Below, piece by piece: positions 16,607 through 27,281 of a stretch of DNA of 64,000 nucleotides. Below the pieces are notes generated by a model. It had not been told where the DNA came from, ran no database searches, and saw only the letters and a list, made by a program, of their open reading frames with translations. Position 1 is the first letter of the stretch. Every line of letters begins with the position of its first letter. Position numbers and translations under genes: made by a program. The DNA lies in contig MU266440.1 in NCBI GenBank assembly GCA_021014945.1, positions 23,204-87,203 of the forward strand. Reading direction: 5' to 3'. Origin of the DNA: Leucogyrophana mollusca (lineage: Eukaryota; Basidiomycota; Agaricomycetes; Boletales).

Positions 16607-19600
16607 ATGAGCAGCCGAAGACGAGACGAACGTCACGGTGCCTCACAGGCAGATCACTACAAATTATGGGTTCCAACCGAGAGGCAACCAGAACGCGACT
16701 CTGAAAGGCGTCGGCACAGGTCCTCCACAGTTCCAGCTCAAGCACACGACCCGCGAGCATACCCGCCCCAATCAGCAGACACGAGACAATACGACACGAG
16801 ACAATCCAGTCGCGCTTACAGACAGGATCCTCAGTACACTTCAGCCGCACCATCGACCTCATATCAGCCCACACCTGGACCATCGTCCAGCAGAACGCTT
16901 CGTCATGCCACTCGTAGTGCTACGCAACCCCCAACAGGAACCTATCCCCCTCAACAAACCGCAGCTTCGAATCCCCAACAAGCTGCTTATGCCTACCCCG
17001 CTGCTCCCCAGTCGCGACGAGTCCAGGCAGAGATGCAGGATCCCAGGGTTTATGGTCACCGACGTGCTAATACTACACCCACCCCCAAATCATCGTATGA
17101 GAGGGTGTCTAGTGCCGAAGACGCTGGCAGAGCTAGGCAGACACACGCGTCTCGTTCAGTACACCCATCAGCTCAGGCCCCTCCGAGTGCTACTGCACCG
17201 CCTGCTATCTGGGCTCCACCTCCACAAGACGTGCCGTCTTCGTCCCGCAAGTACAGAGACCGGGACAAGGAGCGAGACCGCGACCGAGAGAAAGAGAAAG
17301 AGCATGACAGGGAGCGAGGCAGAGACAGAGACAGAGACATCTCAGAGGCAGAAAAGGATAGATATAGGGATCGATACAGAGACAGATCCGAGAGGTATAG
17401 GGACCGAGAAGGGCTTTCTGAGGGCGAACGGTATAAGGAGTCCAGCAGGAATAGGCATCCAGACAGGCGGAAGGAACCAGATGCCGAGAGCATCATGTAC
17501 GCAGAACATCGGAACGCATCCAGGGTATCGTTGTCTGGCAAGGAAGGCTATCAGCCTGCCCCTCGTGAACCTAGTATCCGGAGCCACAAACGAACTCGTA
17601 CAGAGGAAGGGACATCGTCTACCACGATGGTAGGTTACTCCGGTTTATACCCCCCTCATACTCATATGCTGTGTAGGGTCGACGTCAAACAGCTGAAGCG
17701 CAGACTGCTGGTGCAGCCATGCACGACCCCAGCAGTGCTGTTCAGAATCATCCAGCAGCTCCGCAGCCTGAGGCTGTGAAGCAAGGAAGTGCTCCAGGTG
17801 AAGGGAGCGTCCCTCCGCCAGCCCCTCGTGTAATGCCTGTGTATCTCCCTCCCAAAGCCAAGTCGCATAGATCGCATCACGAGAAGCTTTCTTTAGCGGC
17901 TGCGCAAGGTGGTCAATCAGGCAGCGATACTGAACGCGCTTCTATCAAGGTACGTGAAGCCACGCGGAAAAGGGCAGACTTCCTAACAAATCAAATGAGT
18001 AGCATCGCACGGAAAGGACTCATTCGGGACCTCCAGTCCAGAGAAGCGACGGCCATGCCCCCGGATCAGCGAGGGAGAGACCACAACAGGAGGCTCCATC
18101 GAGTTCGCGAGAGGACGTAAGAGCCAAGTTGGAGGTACGGTCATTCCATCGTATTCCGAGGACGCGATGATTTAATACCAGCTCGTTCCAGGCGAAGTAT
18201 GCTTCTTCGCAGCCGTCCTATCAAGACTCTCGGCAGCCATTTCGCCCTACTCAAGTACCCAATAACGTCGATATTCCACTCGTAACACCTGGGTTTCCTG
18301 CTTCTTCCTTGCCTCCGGAGAACCGCGCTCTCGGAAGTGCAGGTCCACAGTTTGTCAGTATTCGCGCTGGACAGGGTCCTTCTGACCCTCAAGCGTATGA
18401 TACACTCTGCAAGTCGCATGGACCCTTACGCTCAGAGATCCCACAGGAGCCTCCGCCAAATCATCCGACCTCCGCCACTGCAAGTAAACCGATCCCCTAC
18501 GGCCGGTCGCAGTCGTCTGAAGTCCCCCGAACACGTGTTGAACACCCTCCACTTGATCGGTCCCGGTCAGAGCTTCCAGTGGTCGATGCGCCATCCGGTC
18601 ACCAACGAACGTCCATATACGAGCCAGCTGGTGCGTCAGCGTCTGTTCCACCTCAACCCATATCACGCAGCCTGTCGTACGCCTTGAATAATGCCGAGAC
18701 ACACGGTCGCTCCAACCCTCCTCCCGCCGGCGCTTATTACGATGCACGGCCACCTCGTTCCTCCCAGAAGACATCCACACCTCCCCAAGCTGTCACTGGA
18801 CCGCGACCTATTCGTTCTGCCTCCTACAGTAATCGCCCTAATGAGCTGCCGTCCAGTGTTCCGCTACCCAGTTCTACAGGTGTATCGACTTCGTTGCAGT
18901 CGTCCGTGCCCCCGTCTCCCGTGCACCACGGGAACTCGAGTCCGGCGAGGGGAGGCCTACAACAGGATGCCCTTACTCCTCCTTCCCATCCAAGTCCAAG
19001 ACGACAGCCAGAATCACATTCTTCGCATGCTGTGCCCGTACCCACGAACTATCACTCGACACCTCGTCAACATGCAACATCTATGCCAACTAACCAATCG
19101 ATACCCGTCGCGCAAGCTCAGACTATTCAACATCCCAGCCAGCCTTCCCCTCGACATCTTGCAGCAACTGTCCCTGGGCCAGTCGATATGGCAGCCCAGG
19201 GCCACGTCGGCGGAAGCCCTAGAAGTCAACGGCATCGCGATGTGCCGACCACTGTTCCTCAACAGATAGTATCCCAGGCCTCAAACGGAGGTACCGTCAA
19301 AGCTGCGTGGCTGGTGCATACCTCACAATCAACTACCGCAGTGAAGGACAGTCCTACGCTATCTCGCGATCACCAGATGGATCCCCACGCAGGTACAGTT
19401 CCCGGAAGCCACGCTCAATTACGCGAAGTCCTGTCAAACACGAGGGATAGCCCTTCTCGCACTGCAACGTCGGTCCTGAATCTTCGGCCAGCTTCGACTC
19501 ATCAGGCTCCTTCTCAGCGTTCATCTCCCCACGTCGCTGTCCGAGATGTGCCGACGCGAAGTTCGACTCCCCAGGTGTCTTCTGCAAGCAACTCACCCCT

Positions 19601-22470
19601 GTTTGTGAAGGTCAAAGAAGTGAGTGTGCACCAGATTTCTGTATCTTCGCCACTTCAATGGTCATTTCAGGCCCCGGAAACATCGTCGCCTCGTCCCAGT
19701 CCTCGCATGAATGGGCCACCGCAGATCTCCGTTGTTGGAGCAACTCCTGCCTCGAAGACCAACGAGCTACCCTCTTACGCCCCGTTCAATCCAGCACTGT
19801 TGGTTCCGTCCTTTCCGCCTCCTCGAGCTTCGAACCGGGAAGATCGTTCACGCAGGCAATCCAATCCTCCTGTGTCTGCTCAGCCTTACCCATCCCCGCA
19901 CACGGCCACCGTTCATCCGCCATCTTCACCAGGACCCTCACCAGCGACCCATCACCCCCTTCCACCCACAGCGGGAGCGACTGAAGCTTTGCGTCCTGTT
20001 CACTCCACGTCTGATGTACATCCTAGCAGTTATACAACGCAAGCGGCAAATTCCATGCAGACAGGGTATGCTACACATGTGTCAGGACCAAGAGGAATGA
20101 ACACAACCACTGGGAATCATGTCACCGCTCAGGCACTCGAGCGCAAAGACGTCAGCGTACCAATGATGTCAGGACTGAATTCAGAAGCCATGATGCTCGC
20201 ACCCCCCGATCAGAGGTTCATGCCTCCGATTGATGTCCGCTCTCCAAGGCCAGCGAATATGTCGTCGCCCGCAGTAGAAAGTGGAACTTTGATGGCAGGA
20301 CAAATTCCCGTTTCACACCCGGCAGTCCAGATCGAACACAGCACCCCCGGCGGCCAGACCCCTTCCGCCAGCGGATTGAGCGCTCAAGCGTACGTCGCTC
20401 CTCCGATCAAGACATCGCGACCCAAAGTTCAGATCGAGGAGGTTCCAGACGAACAGGCCGTGTACTCGAATCGCCTGACCTCTAGTCCCATGGAGATGAC
20501 ACCACTGCCGACAGCCCCTGCCAGCCAGCCGACGACCGCGTATCCGCAATCGAATGCCTACCATAGCGCCACAGCTTCCAAGCCTCCTCCCGCACAATCC
20601 GCACACACTCGGTCATCCCCGCAGTCAGCTGTTCATGACGCACAAATACCTCCCTCGGCTCAGTCCATATCTGCACCTCACACCATGCCATCCACCGCAT
20701 CTACAGTCCCCACCTCCCATCAGCAAACACATCAGCCATCCTATTCTCAGCCTTCGCGCACGCCATCTTCTGCTCCAGCCTCACAGCCAGGGTTCACTCC
20801 GGTACCACAAGCACCTGTGCAACGTTCGACGTCGTATAATCCGCCTCCTCGTGTCTATACCCGTCCCAGTGAACCGACACGAACGACTACCGCACCACCT
20901 GCGCAACCTAGCGCCACTGCTATCACCCAAACTAGTGCAACAGTGTCGCATACAGGCTCAGTCCCTTCATATGGCACATCTCACGCGGTGGCGGCGAGCG
21001 CTTATCCTCCACCCTCAGCGGCTCCTAGTATGCCAGCCCCGTCAACTGCTGAGTCTTCAAAGAGGTATCCATACACACGTGCTGGTGCTTCCGCCAGCGG
21101 CGGCGCCCCTACTCCAGATATCAACGCTTCAACTGCTAAGCCAACGCCGTCTCAAAGTCATGATACCATTCCCCATCGAGAGTCTAATCGCCTTCATGAT
21201 CTGCCATCTGCTACTCGTCCTGCTTTGAATACGCAACTATACCCTGTATCCAGTCGTCCCGGGATATCAACTCAGCCATCGCAGCCTACTCCGCTTACAC
21301 AATCTGCATCAAGTAATCACCATCGTGCTGTATCGTTACCTGTTTCTCAGCCAATATCAAGTACTGTGCCCCAACCCCCTTCCCCACGTAAGAATCCTCA
21401 CTCTACGGCACCCCCATCCAATTCCACTGCACACGCCGCCCAGCCCGCCTCACGATCTGCAACCACGGCCGATACCCCAGCCTCTGCACGAGCACCCGCT
21501 CAAGCCTCTTCGCGGTCCCGCGTCGTCCCGCCCCCTCTTTCACGTGCGATATCTAATGACTCGGCACTTATGAAGACACCGTCATCTATTGCACCGTCAC
21601 TTGTACCCGCAAGCCCTTCCATGAATGTTTCCACGCTGACTGCGAAAGCACCCGCTTTGACCAGAGAGACCTCCGCCGATGCAGCAAGGAAGAAGTCTGG
21701 AGGCTTCTTTGGCGGCTTATTCAGAACGAAATCTGGCTCGTCGAAGCCGCAAGAGAGTATCCCGATTACTCCTTCCTCTGTGAGGACCTCGGCGGAGCAG
21801 CAGAGAACTCAACCAACCGTTCAGGTAGCCACTATGAAAGTTTCTTCGAAGTCAAGGGACGCAGCTCCTACAATCGCACCTGCATCTACTTCTGCACCGA
21901 CGCCAGCACCCATTGCCCCAGCGCCTTCACATATGAAGACCAGGGGAAAGGTGCCAGACCCGATCATCATCCCTCCTTCCCATCCCCCACGAGAACGCAA
22001 GGACTCTGCCTCGAACATCTTCACCCCTTTCAAGATCCTGACGATGAGTTCGAAGAGGAACCGCACAGTATCCGCTGCATCCCTCGAAGCATGTGATGGA
22101 AACACAGCTGTGAGTTCAGAGCATCTGCGTTCGTGTGTTTCTCTGACTGAATTTGATAATTTAGACGAACACTGCTCTGGGATCGCCTACCCAATCAAAC
22201 ATCAGTCAAGTTCCCCCTGTTCCACCGCTTGTTCCACCTCCTCTCCGCGATCCCATGGTCGCCACATACGAGTGGAGAGACAAGGAGGAAGCTGATCGCA
22301 GAGAGAGGAAACATGGGGGGATCCGGCGTCCAGGAGTAACGTTTGATCTGGATCTGGAGGAATCGCCTGCGGAAACATATCCGGGAACCGTCGGGAGGCA
22401 ACAGGGGGCGCGACTGGTTCGCAGGAGTACCGGGCGTGGTCCGTCGTCGTCGCGAAAGCGTGAGACGTGA
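16607..22470 (+). CDS. Very large, mostly disordered Ser/Pro/Thr-rich protein with a mixed-charge Arg/Asp/Glu block
   Basis: No named family recognised. Five exons (16607-17629, 17677-17949, 18003-18134, 18192-22109, 22165-22470) join in frame to about 1883 residues. Exon 4 alone is 3.9 kb, unusual for this intron-dense window. Almost the whole protein is low in hydrophobics and rich in Ser, Pro, Thr, Gln and Ala. Near residues 215-290 there is a block of alternating Arg with Asp/Glu (YRDRDKERDRDREKEKEHD). Near the C-terminus are two more structured spots: the motif KKSGGFFGGLFRTKSGS and, in the last exon, DPMVATYEWRDKEEADRRE followed by GGIRRPGVTFDLDLEESP and a basic tail. There are no membrane helices or signal peptide. 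Mixed-charge blocks are known to send proteins to nuclear speckles; SP-rich tails also occur in cytoskeletal scaffolds. Function is open. Confidence 0.85.
17239..17480 (+). repeat. Arg/Asp/Glu mixed-charge coding repeat
   Basis: Degenerate direct repeat of short units of the type GAGACAGAGA inside exon 1 of the large disordered protein. It encodes irregular RD, RE, KE and YRDR repeats over about 75 residues. Base composition is strongly purine-biased compared with the surrounding Pro/Ser-coding sequence. Confidence 0.8.
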
Positions 22471-22684
22471 AGTTGGGATACTTTATTCGGGGTCTGAATC
22501 TTTCGTATATCTTACTTGGAGATTTTTATGTAGTTTATAAGCGACCTCTAGTAGGCATGTTATGTATTGTAGCTCGCTATCGATAGTTCTCTTCGTTGAT
22601 ATCCTCATCCCCTCCCAGATATGCTGACATCCAACAGGGCAGCGTGACAAGGCGCGTTACGTGTTTGTGACACCTCGTGTCTCG

Positions 22685-22690
22685 ACGCGT
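22685..22690. promoter_or_regulatory. MluI cell-cycle box upstream of the primase gene
   Basis: Palindromic ACGCGT, 78 bases before the PRI2 start codon. MBF (Mbp1/Swi6 type) factors bind this site in fungi and drive G1/S expression of replication genes. A GGCGCG core at about 22650 is also compatible with the E2F/MBF class. Confidence 0.55.
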
Positions 22691-22767
22691 TCACGGTCCC
22701 TGCCCTGCTTTATCGCAACCAGCACCTGCCTGTAGCTCTCATCCACATTATCGCGTCGCAGACAATC

Positions 22768-24606
22768 ATGTACAACACCAGAGATCGGAAGAAATTTGTA
22801 GGGAAGCAAGACCCTGACGGAGCGCAGATTCATTCCAAGTTCCAATACGCGCACCGACTCAACTTGTCCGTATCTCTAACGGTCAAGGCTATCCTGAAAC
22901 TCTGACTACCACGTTATAGCTATGATCGGCCGCCACTTTACGATGTTACTATTGAAGAATTCGAAACTTGTGCGCTTGACCGTCTTCGCGTGCTCGCCGA
23001 GATCGAGTCATCCTTTGCTCGGAACAGGCCCTGGGACGAGCTTAAAACCGTCACTCTTGCTCAATGCCAGAAATATGTGCCTCTCAATAACAACACTGCG
23101 ATCACCGTAGATGTTGATAGCCAGCGGAGGAACGATCAACTTGGCCACTTTGTGCTGAGGTTGGCATTCTGCCGCTCGTAAGTGTATACTCTGGTTTTTT
23201 GGCACGCTACTTAGCCATGTGCACGCCTTCTTCAGCGAAGAGCTGAGGCGGCGCTTCTTAAAAGCGGAGACAACTCTCTTTAGAGTAAGGTACGATTCGG
23301 ACGACAGGAAAGAGAGGGATGGTTTCCTTGGGTCACGAAGTTTCGACTGGATAGAGGTTTGCTCAAGCAGTCTTTTTTGGGGGGGCTGCGTGGTTCATTC
23401 ATCATATCTACAGGTGGGTGATGAGGAGAAAAATACATATGCGAAGGAGCTACAGGCCCTTGAAATCAAGAAGCCTGGCGAGGAATACGTTAGAGAAGAG
23501 CGCTACTATAAGGTAAGCGGCTTTCACTATGCCAGGTAAATCCTTAGTGCTAATCCGAGGCAGGTGAGATGGACAAGAGTGCCCGATCTTGTCGCCAAGC
23601 GAAAGGTACTATTGCGTGGCGGATGGGCTTATGTCCCAAGTCGAGAGCAATCAAGTATCATTTTTCAGGAGTTCGAGGCCAACCTTGCGAGGGCGCTTGA
23701 GGTCAGCAATCGCTATACCTCAATCGACCGACACCACTAATGCTATGCGACAGCATACAGCTAAGGCTCTTCCTCGAATGGATGAAGACACTCGACTAGT
23801 ACCCATACTGAACAACCTCTCACAAGGCTTCCTTGCCGGGGTCCCATCGGGATGGAGCAGCGCCCCCGCATCTGGAGATGAGATTACAGCAGAAATGGTG
23901 GATGGCATTGCGAAGAAGCACTTCCCTATGTGCATGCGGAATCTGCATGAATCTCTCATGAGAGATCGACACTTGAAACATTTCGGACGGTTACAGTATG
24001 GCTTGTTCTTGAAGGTGAGGATCTCAGTTTATCAGGGTTACAGGCGGATCTTATGCAGTACATTAGGTGCTTGGTCTGTCTATAGAGGAGGCTGTCATGT
24101 TTTGGCGAAAAGCATTCAGTGGCTTAACTGATGACAAGTTCAACAAAGAATACAAGTACAACATCAGACACTCTTATGGTCTTGAGGGGAAACGCGCAAA
24201 TTACCCTGCCAAAAGGTGTGGTTCGACTGGCTAAAGCTGGCTAATTCATTCTGACTTTCACTGCAGCTGTCAGCAGATCCTTCTGACGGACAAGCCTGGT
24301 CCTTCAGACTGTCACGGCTGCCCTTACCGCCACTTTGCCCCTGAAAATCTCCAGACGAGTTTGCTGGCTTCATACTCCTCTCACGGTTTGACTTCAACGG
24401 ACTTGCCAGAGATCATGAAGACTGTCAAGGAAGGCCACTACCACGTCGCTTGCACAAGAGTTTTCGAGATAACACATGCCAGCAAGGGGGTCAAAAAGGG
24501 AGAAGGGGTTGGGGGCGGGGAGAGTGTAACCCATCCAAACCAATATACCACCCGAAGTAGAGAGCTCGAGAAATCTCAAGAAGATGCCGCTATGGTTGTC
24601 GAATAG
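22768..24606 (+). CDS. PRI2: DNA primase large subunit (4Fe-4S protein)
   Basis: Partner of the catalytic primase subunit in the DNA polymerase alpha-primase complex, which makes RNA-DNA primers. The model starts MYNTRDRKKFVGKQD and passes through YDRPPLYDVTIEEFETCALD and FVLRLAFCRS. It then reaches FRVRYDSDDRKERDGFLGS and the PDLVAKRKVLLRGGWAYVP segment. The C-terminal iron-sulfur domain is complete: cysteines in FPMCMRNLHESL, SCQQILL, DCHGCPYRHF and HVACTRVFEITH, with the usual HLKHFGRLQYGLFLK helix. About eight exons. The C-terminal tail (VTHPNQYTTRSRELEK) is the usual basic end. The start was chosen as the first ATG in frame with the conserved N-terminus. It is followed within 153 bases by the phosphatidylserine synthase gene on the same strand. 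Confidence 0.95.
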
Positions 24607-24759
24607 TAATTTCCCCTTGTATTCTTGCACCGTATATTAGAGTATCAGAAGTCCGTGCTATGGAGATATGTCGCTTTCCTGCACGAGGACCCCGAAACCC
24701 ATCGGCTACACCGCGTCCTTCGTGTCGTCTGCCTCTTCTCTTCTTGTGTTACATCCAAC

Positions 24760-25608
24760 ATGGCCAAGGGAAAGCTTACTCGAAAGGATAGCAATGATGC
24801 TCGCGACATGCATACTCTTCAGGAATATGTTGACAGTGACGGACATTTTTCCCTAGTCAGGTATGACCGGTAGCTTCTCTTGTGGAGAAGGACGTGACTC
24901 TTATTCCTTCGCTTCGCCTCGTTAAAATTAGGAACTTCCGACTCGCTGACCTCGTCACCATTATGAACGGTGTCTGCGGCTCTTTCTCGATATTCTCCTC
25001 CGCACAGTATCTATTGACCAAGGACGACGACTTCTTGTGGTGGGCTCTGGCCCTTCCGCTGGCAGGACTGATGTTTGATTTCATGGACGGGAAGGTGGCT
25101 AGATGGAGAAAATCGTCGAGTCTACTCGGTCAGGAACTCGACAGTTTAGCGGATCTGGTATGGCGACACCCTCTTAACTTGGCGCACCACCTCGAGACTG
25201 ACACTAATGCCAATAACCTAGATATCATTTGGAGTTGCACCAGCGGTTGTTGCATTTGCTGTCGGCCTTCGGACATACCTCGATACCATATGTCTAACAG
25301 GTTTCATATGCTGCGGCCTTGCTCGTCTCGCTCGCTTTAACGCCACGGTTGCCCTTGTCCCCAAGGACGCGACGGGGAAAGCCCATTACTTTGAAGGCTT
25401 GCCTATCCCCTCATCGCTGGGTCTTGTCGCTGTCCTGTCTTACTGGGCACGCCAAGGTTGGGTTGAAGGCAAAGATGGAATTCCTGGTGGAATAATGACG
25501 CTTTGGGGGAAGTCAGGTGGACGCGGCGATATTCATCCTGTTTCCGTTGTCTTTGGCTTGTGGGCAGCAGCGATGGTCAGCAAAACTCTGCGTGTCCCAA
25601 AACCATGA
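24760..25608 (+). CDS. CHO1: CDP-diacylglycerol-serine O-phosphatidyltransferase (phosphatidylserine synthase)
   Basis: Makes phosphatidylserine from CDP-diacylglycerol and serine in the ER membrane. Starts [20 protein letters not shown]; exon joins place LVR directly before [16 protein letters not shown]. The CDP-alcohol phosphotransferase signature is intact: [16 protein letters not shown], then [10 protein letters not shown], with the order D-x2-DG-x2-AR-x8-G-x3-D-x3-D. It is followed by [26 protein letters not shown] and [19 protein letters not shown]. Multiple hydrophobic segments span the membrane. The C-terminus ends [11 protein letters not shown] second member of the same enzyme superfamily, phosphatidylinositol synthase, lies 23 kb away. 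Confidence 0.94.
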
Positions 25609-25885
25609 TGCGGTTATCAAGGTGGGTTGTGATGGTTTTTTTTCTTCAGTGAAGCTTTTACACAGCTCACGGTCAGGCAGATGGTTACGAAACGACTGGA
25701 TTGGGCTGACGGAGGGTTTACACTACTCAGCGCTAACATGAATGACTTGCAATGATACGACACGAGTACTGTTATAATGCTTCAGTTCAATGGCATCTGT
25801 GATTTGTGAATTTGAGGCTGGTCTTTCTCGTATCCGGATGAGCGGGTTATACTCGGCTGCGACGCGACGCGACCAAATTAGTGAG

Positions 25886-25891
25886 ACGCGT
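25886..25891. promoter_or_regulatory. MluI cell-cycle box upstream of NSE1
   Basis: ACGCGT within GAGACGCGTCTTTT, 30 bases before the NSE1 start codon. Two GCGACGCGAC-like partial copies precede it at about 25858-25872. Confidence 0.55.
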
Positions 25892-25920
25892 CTTTTTTAC
25901 GTGTCTCGATCTCGACCGCC

Positions 25921-27189
25921 ATGGTGTCTTCAAACGATGTACAGCGCCTGTTCCTCCAGGCTGTATTTTCGCGTTCAGTTCTATCTTATCAGCACGCTCT
26001 TGTCCTTTGGGAGAGATGCATCGATGCAGTAAAAGGTAGCCTTTGTGGATTTTCCTTCGCCGAGTCTCCTAAACTCCAAATACAGCTGCGGACCCGTCGT
26101 TAGATATTCGCTTTTCCGACGACAGAGCAAGCTGGGACCGCTTTGTAGCTGACATAAATCGGTCACTGGACAGCTTGGATCTCGAGTTTCGCCATCTTAG
26201 CGACGAGAGAAGCGGCAGAGAAACATACTCCCTGGTAAGTGGCTTCAACTATTCTCGCGAACCGCACTGAGATCAGGTATCTGCAGGTTAACAGAAGAGA
26301 TGACGAAATCGCTCAATTAGCTACTGATTACACGCCAGTCGAAATAGCTTATTTCAAGGCCATCGTGAGCACGCTCATGTGTTGACAAATGAGGGCGCTG
26401 AAATGTCCCTCTGGTGACTTAGATTGAGCAGATCATGCTTGCACCTCACGAATCATATTCAGTGTCTTCATTCACCGCACTACGTGAAGTCAACTCCCTG
26501 AAGACAAACATGTCCAAAACCCAGGCAGAAGTTGTCTTGGGCAGTTTCGTGTCCAAAGGATGGCTGCTCAAAAGCAAGTACGCGTCCAATCTCTGTAGGA
26601 GCCACTTCGTAATACTTATCACCTAATTTGAAGGCGTGGCCGCTATTCCCTTTCGACGCGAACGCTGTTGGAGATGCTTAACTATCTAAAACAAACGTAT
26701 CCCGAAGAGTGCCTAGAATGCACCATTTGTATGGAGGTACAAACGCTCTGGTTCATCTCAGTAGGGCTGTCACTGATGTTTTGGTAGATCGTCACTCGTG
26801 GCGTAGCTTGCACCAGACCTAACTGCCAGACGAGGTTGCATTTCCACTGCTTTACCGCATCCCGTCGCATCAACCCAAAGTGCCCGACATGCGGTCAGGA
26901 TTGGCCAGCCGAATCTAAAAACCTTGTGGCTGTCGGGGAAGGCGCAGTTAAAGATGGTCAGGACGAGGGAAGGCGCGTTCGCAGAAAGAGCACGGCAGAA
27001 GCCAGTGATGAAGACGAGGAAGAGCCGGACCAGATGGACGAAGACGAGCCCTCACAGCCAGCCGCAACACAGTCGAGACCGCGTCGCGGGAAGAAGGCAG
27101 CAGAGGCCAGCATGGACGAGGACGAGGAAGACGAGGCGCCTCGGAAATCGCAAGCAAACGGGAAACGTCGGTCAGGCCGTGCGCGATGA
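25921..27189 (+). CDS. NSE1: Nse1, RING-like subunit of the SMC5/6 complex
   Basis: Part of the Nse1-Nse3-Nse4 subcomplex of SMC5/6, which acts in recombinational repair and replication-fork handling. The start MVSSNDVQRLFLQAVFSR has a good context (GCCATGG). The N-terminal winged-helix region follows (FKAIIEQIMLAP, SSFTALREVNSLKTNMSKTQ, VSKGWLLKSKRGRYSL, then LEMLNYLKQTYPEECLECTIC). The variant RING has cysteines and histidines in the order CLECTIC, ACTRPNC, LHFHCF, CPTCGQDW, as in Nse1. A tail of about 80 residues unusual for the family carries two acidic blocks (SDEDEEEPDQMDEDEP and MDEDEEDEAP) alternating with basic RPRRGKK and KRRSGRAR. The gene converges on the AAA ATPase with a 92-base gap. 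Confidence 0.93.
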
Positions 27190-27281
27190 GGTAGTCAAGT
27201 CACAGACAGCTCACGGTCGTCGATGCATATATTCTAAAGCTTGTACATCTATTAGTAGCGTGCTATTCAAGTGCTATTGGT

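Noticed and set aside
16638..17633. 331-codon plus-strand open frame overlapping the start of the large disordered protein
   Set aside because: It is a shifted reading of the same repeat-rich DNA. The 16607 frame runs longer, continues through well-formed splice sites and gives the coherent mixed-charge block.
20554..21573. Long alternative frames (His/Pro/Leu-rich) inside exon 4 of the large protein
   Set aside because: Produced by the CC-rich codon bias of a Ser/Pro-coding exon; no homology and no start context.
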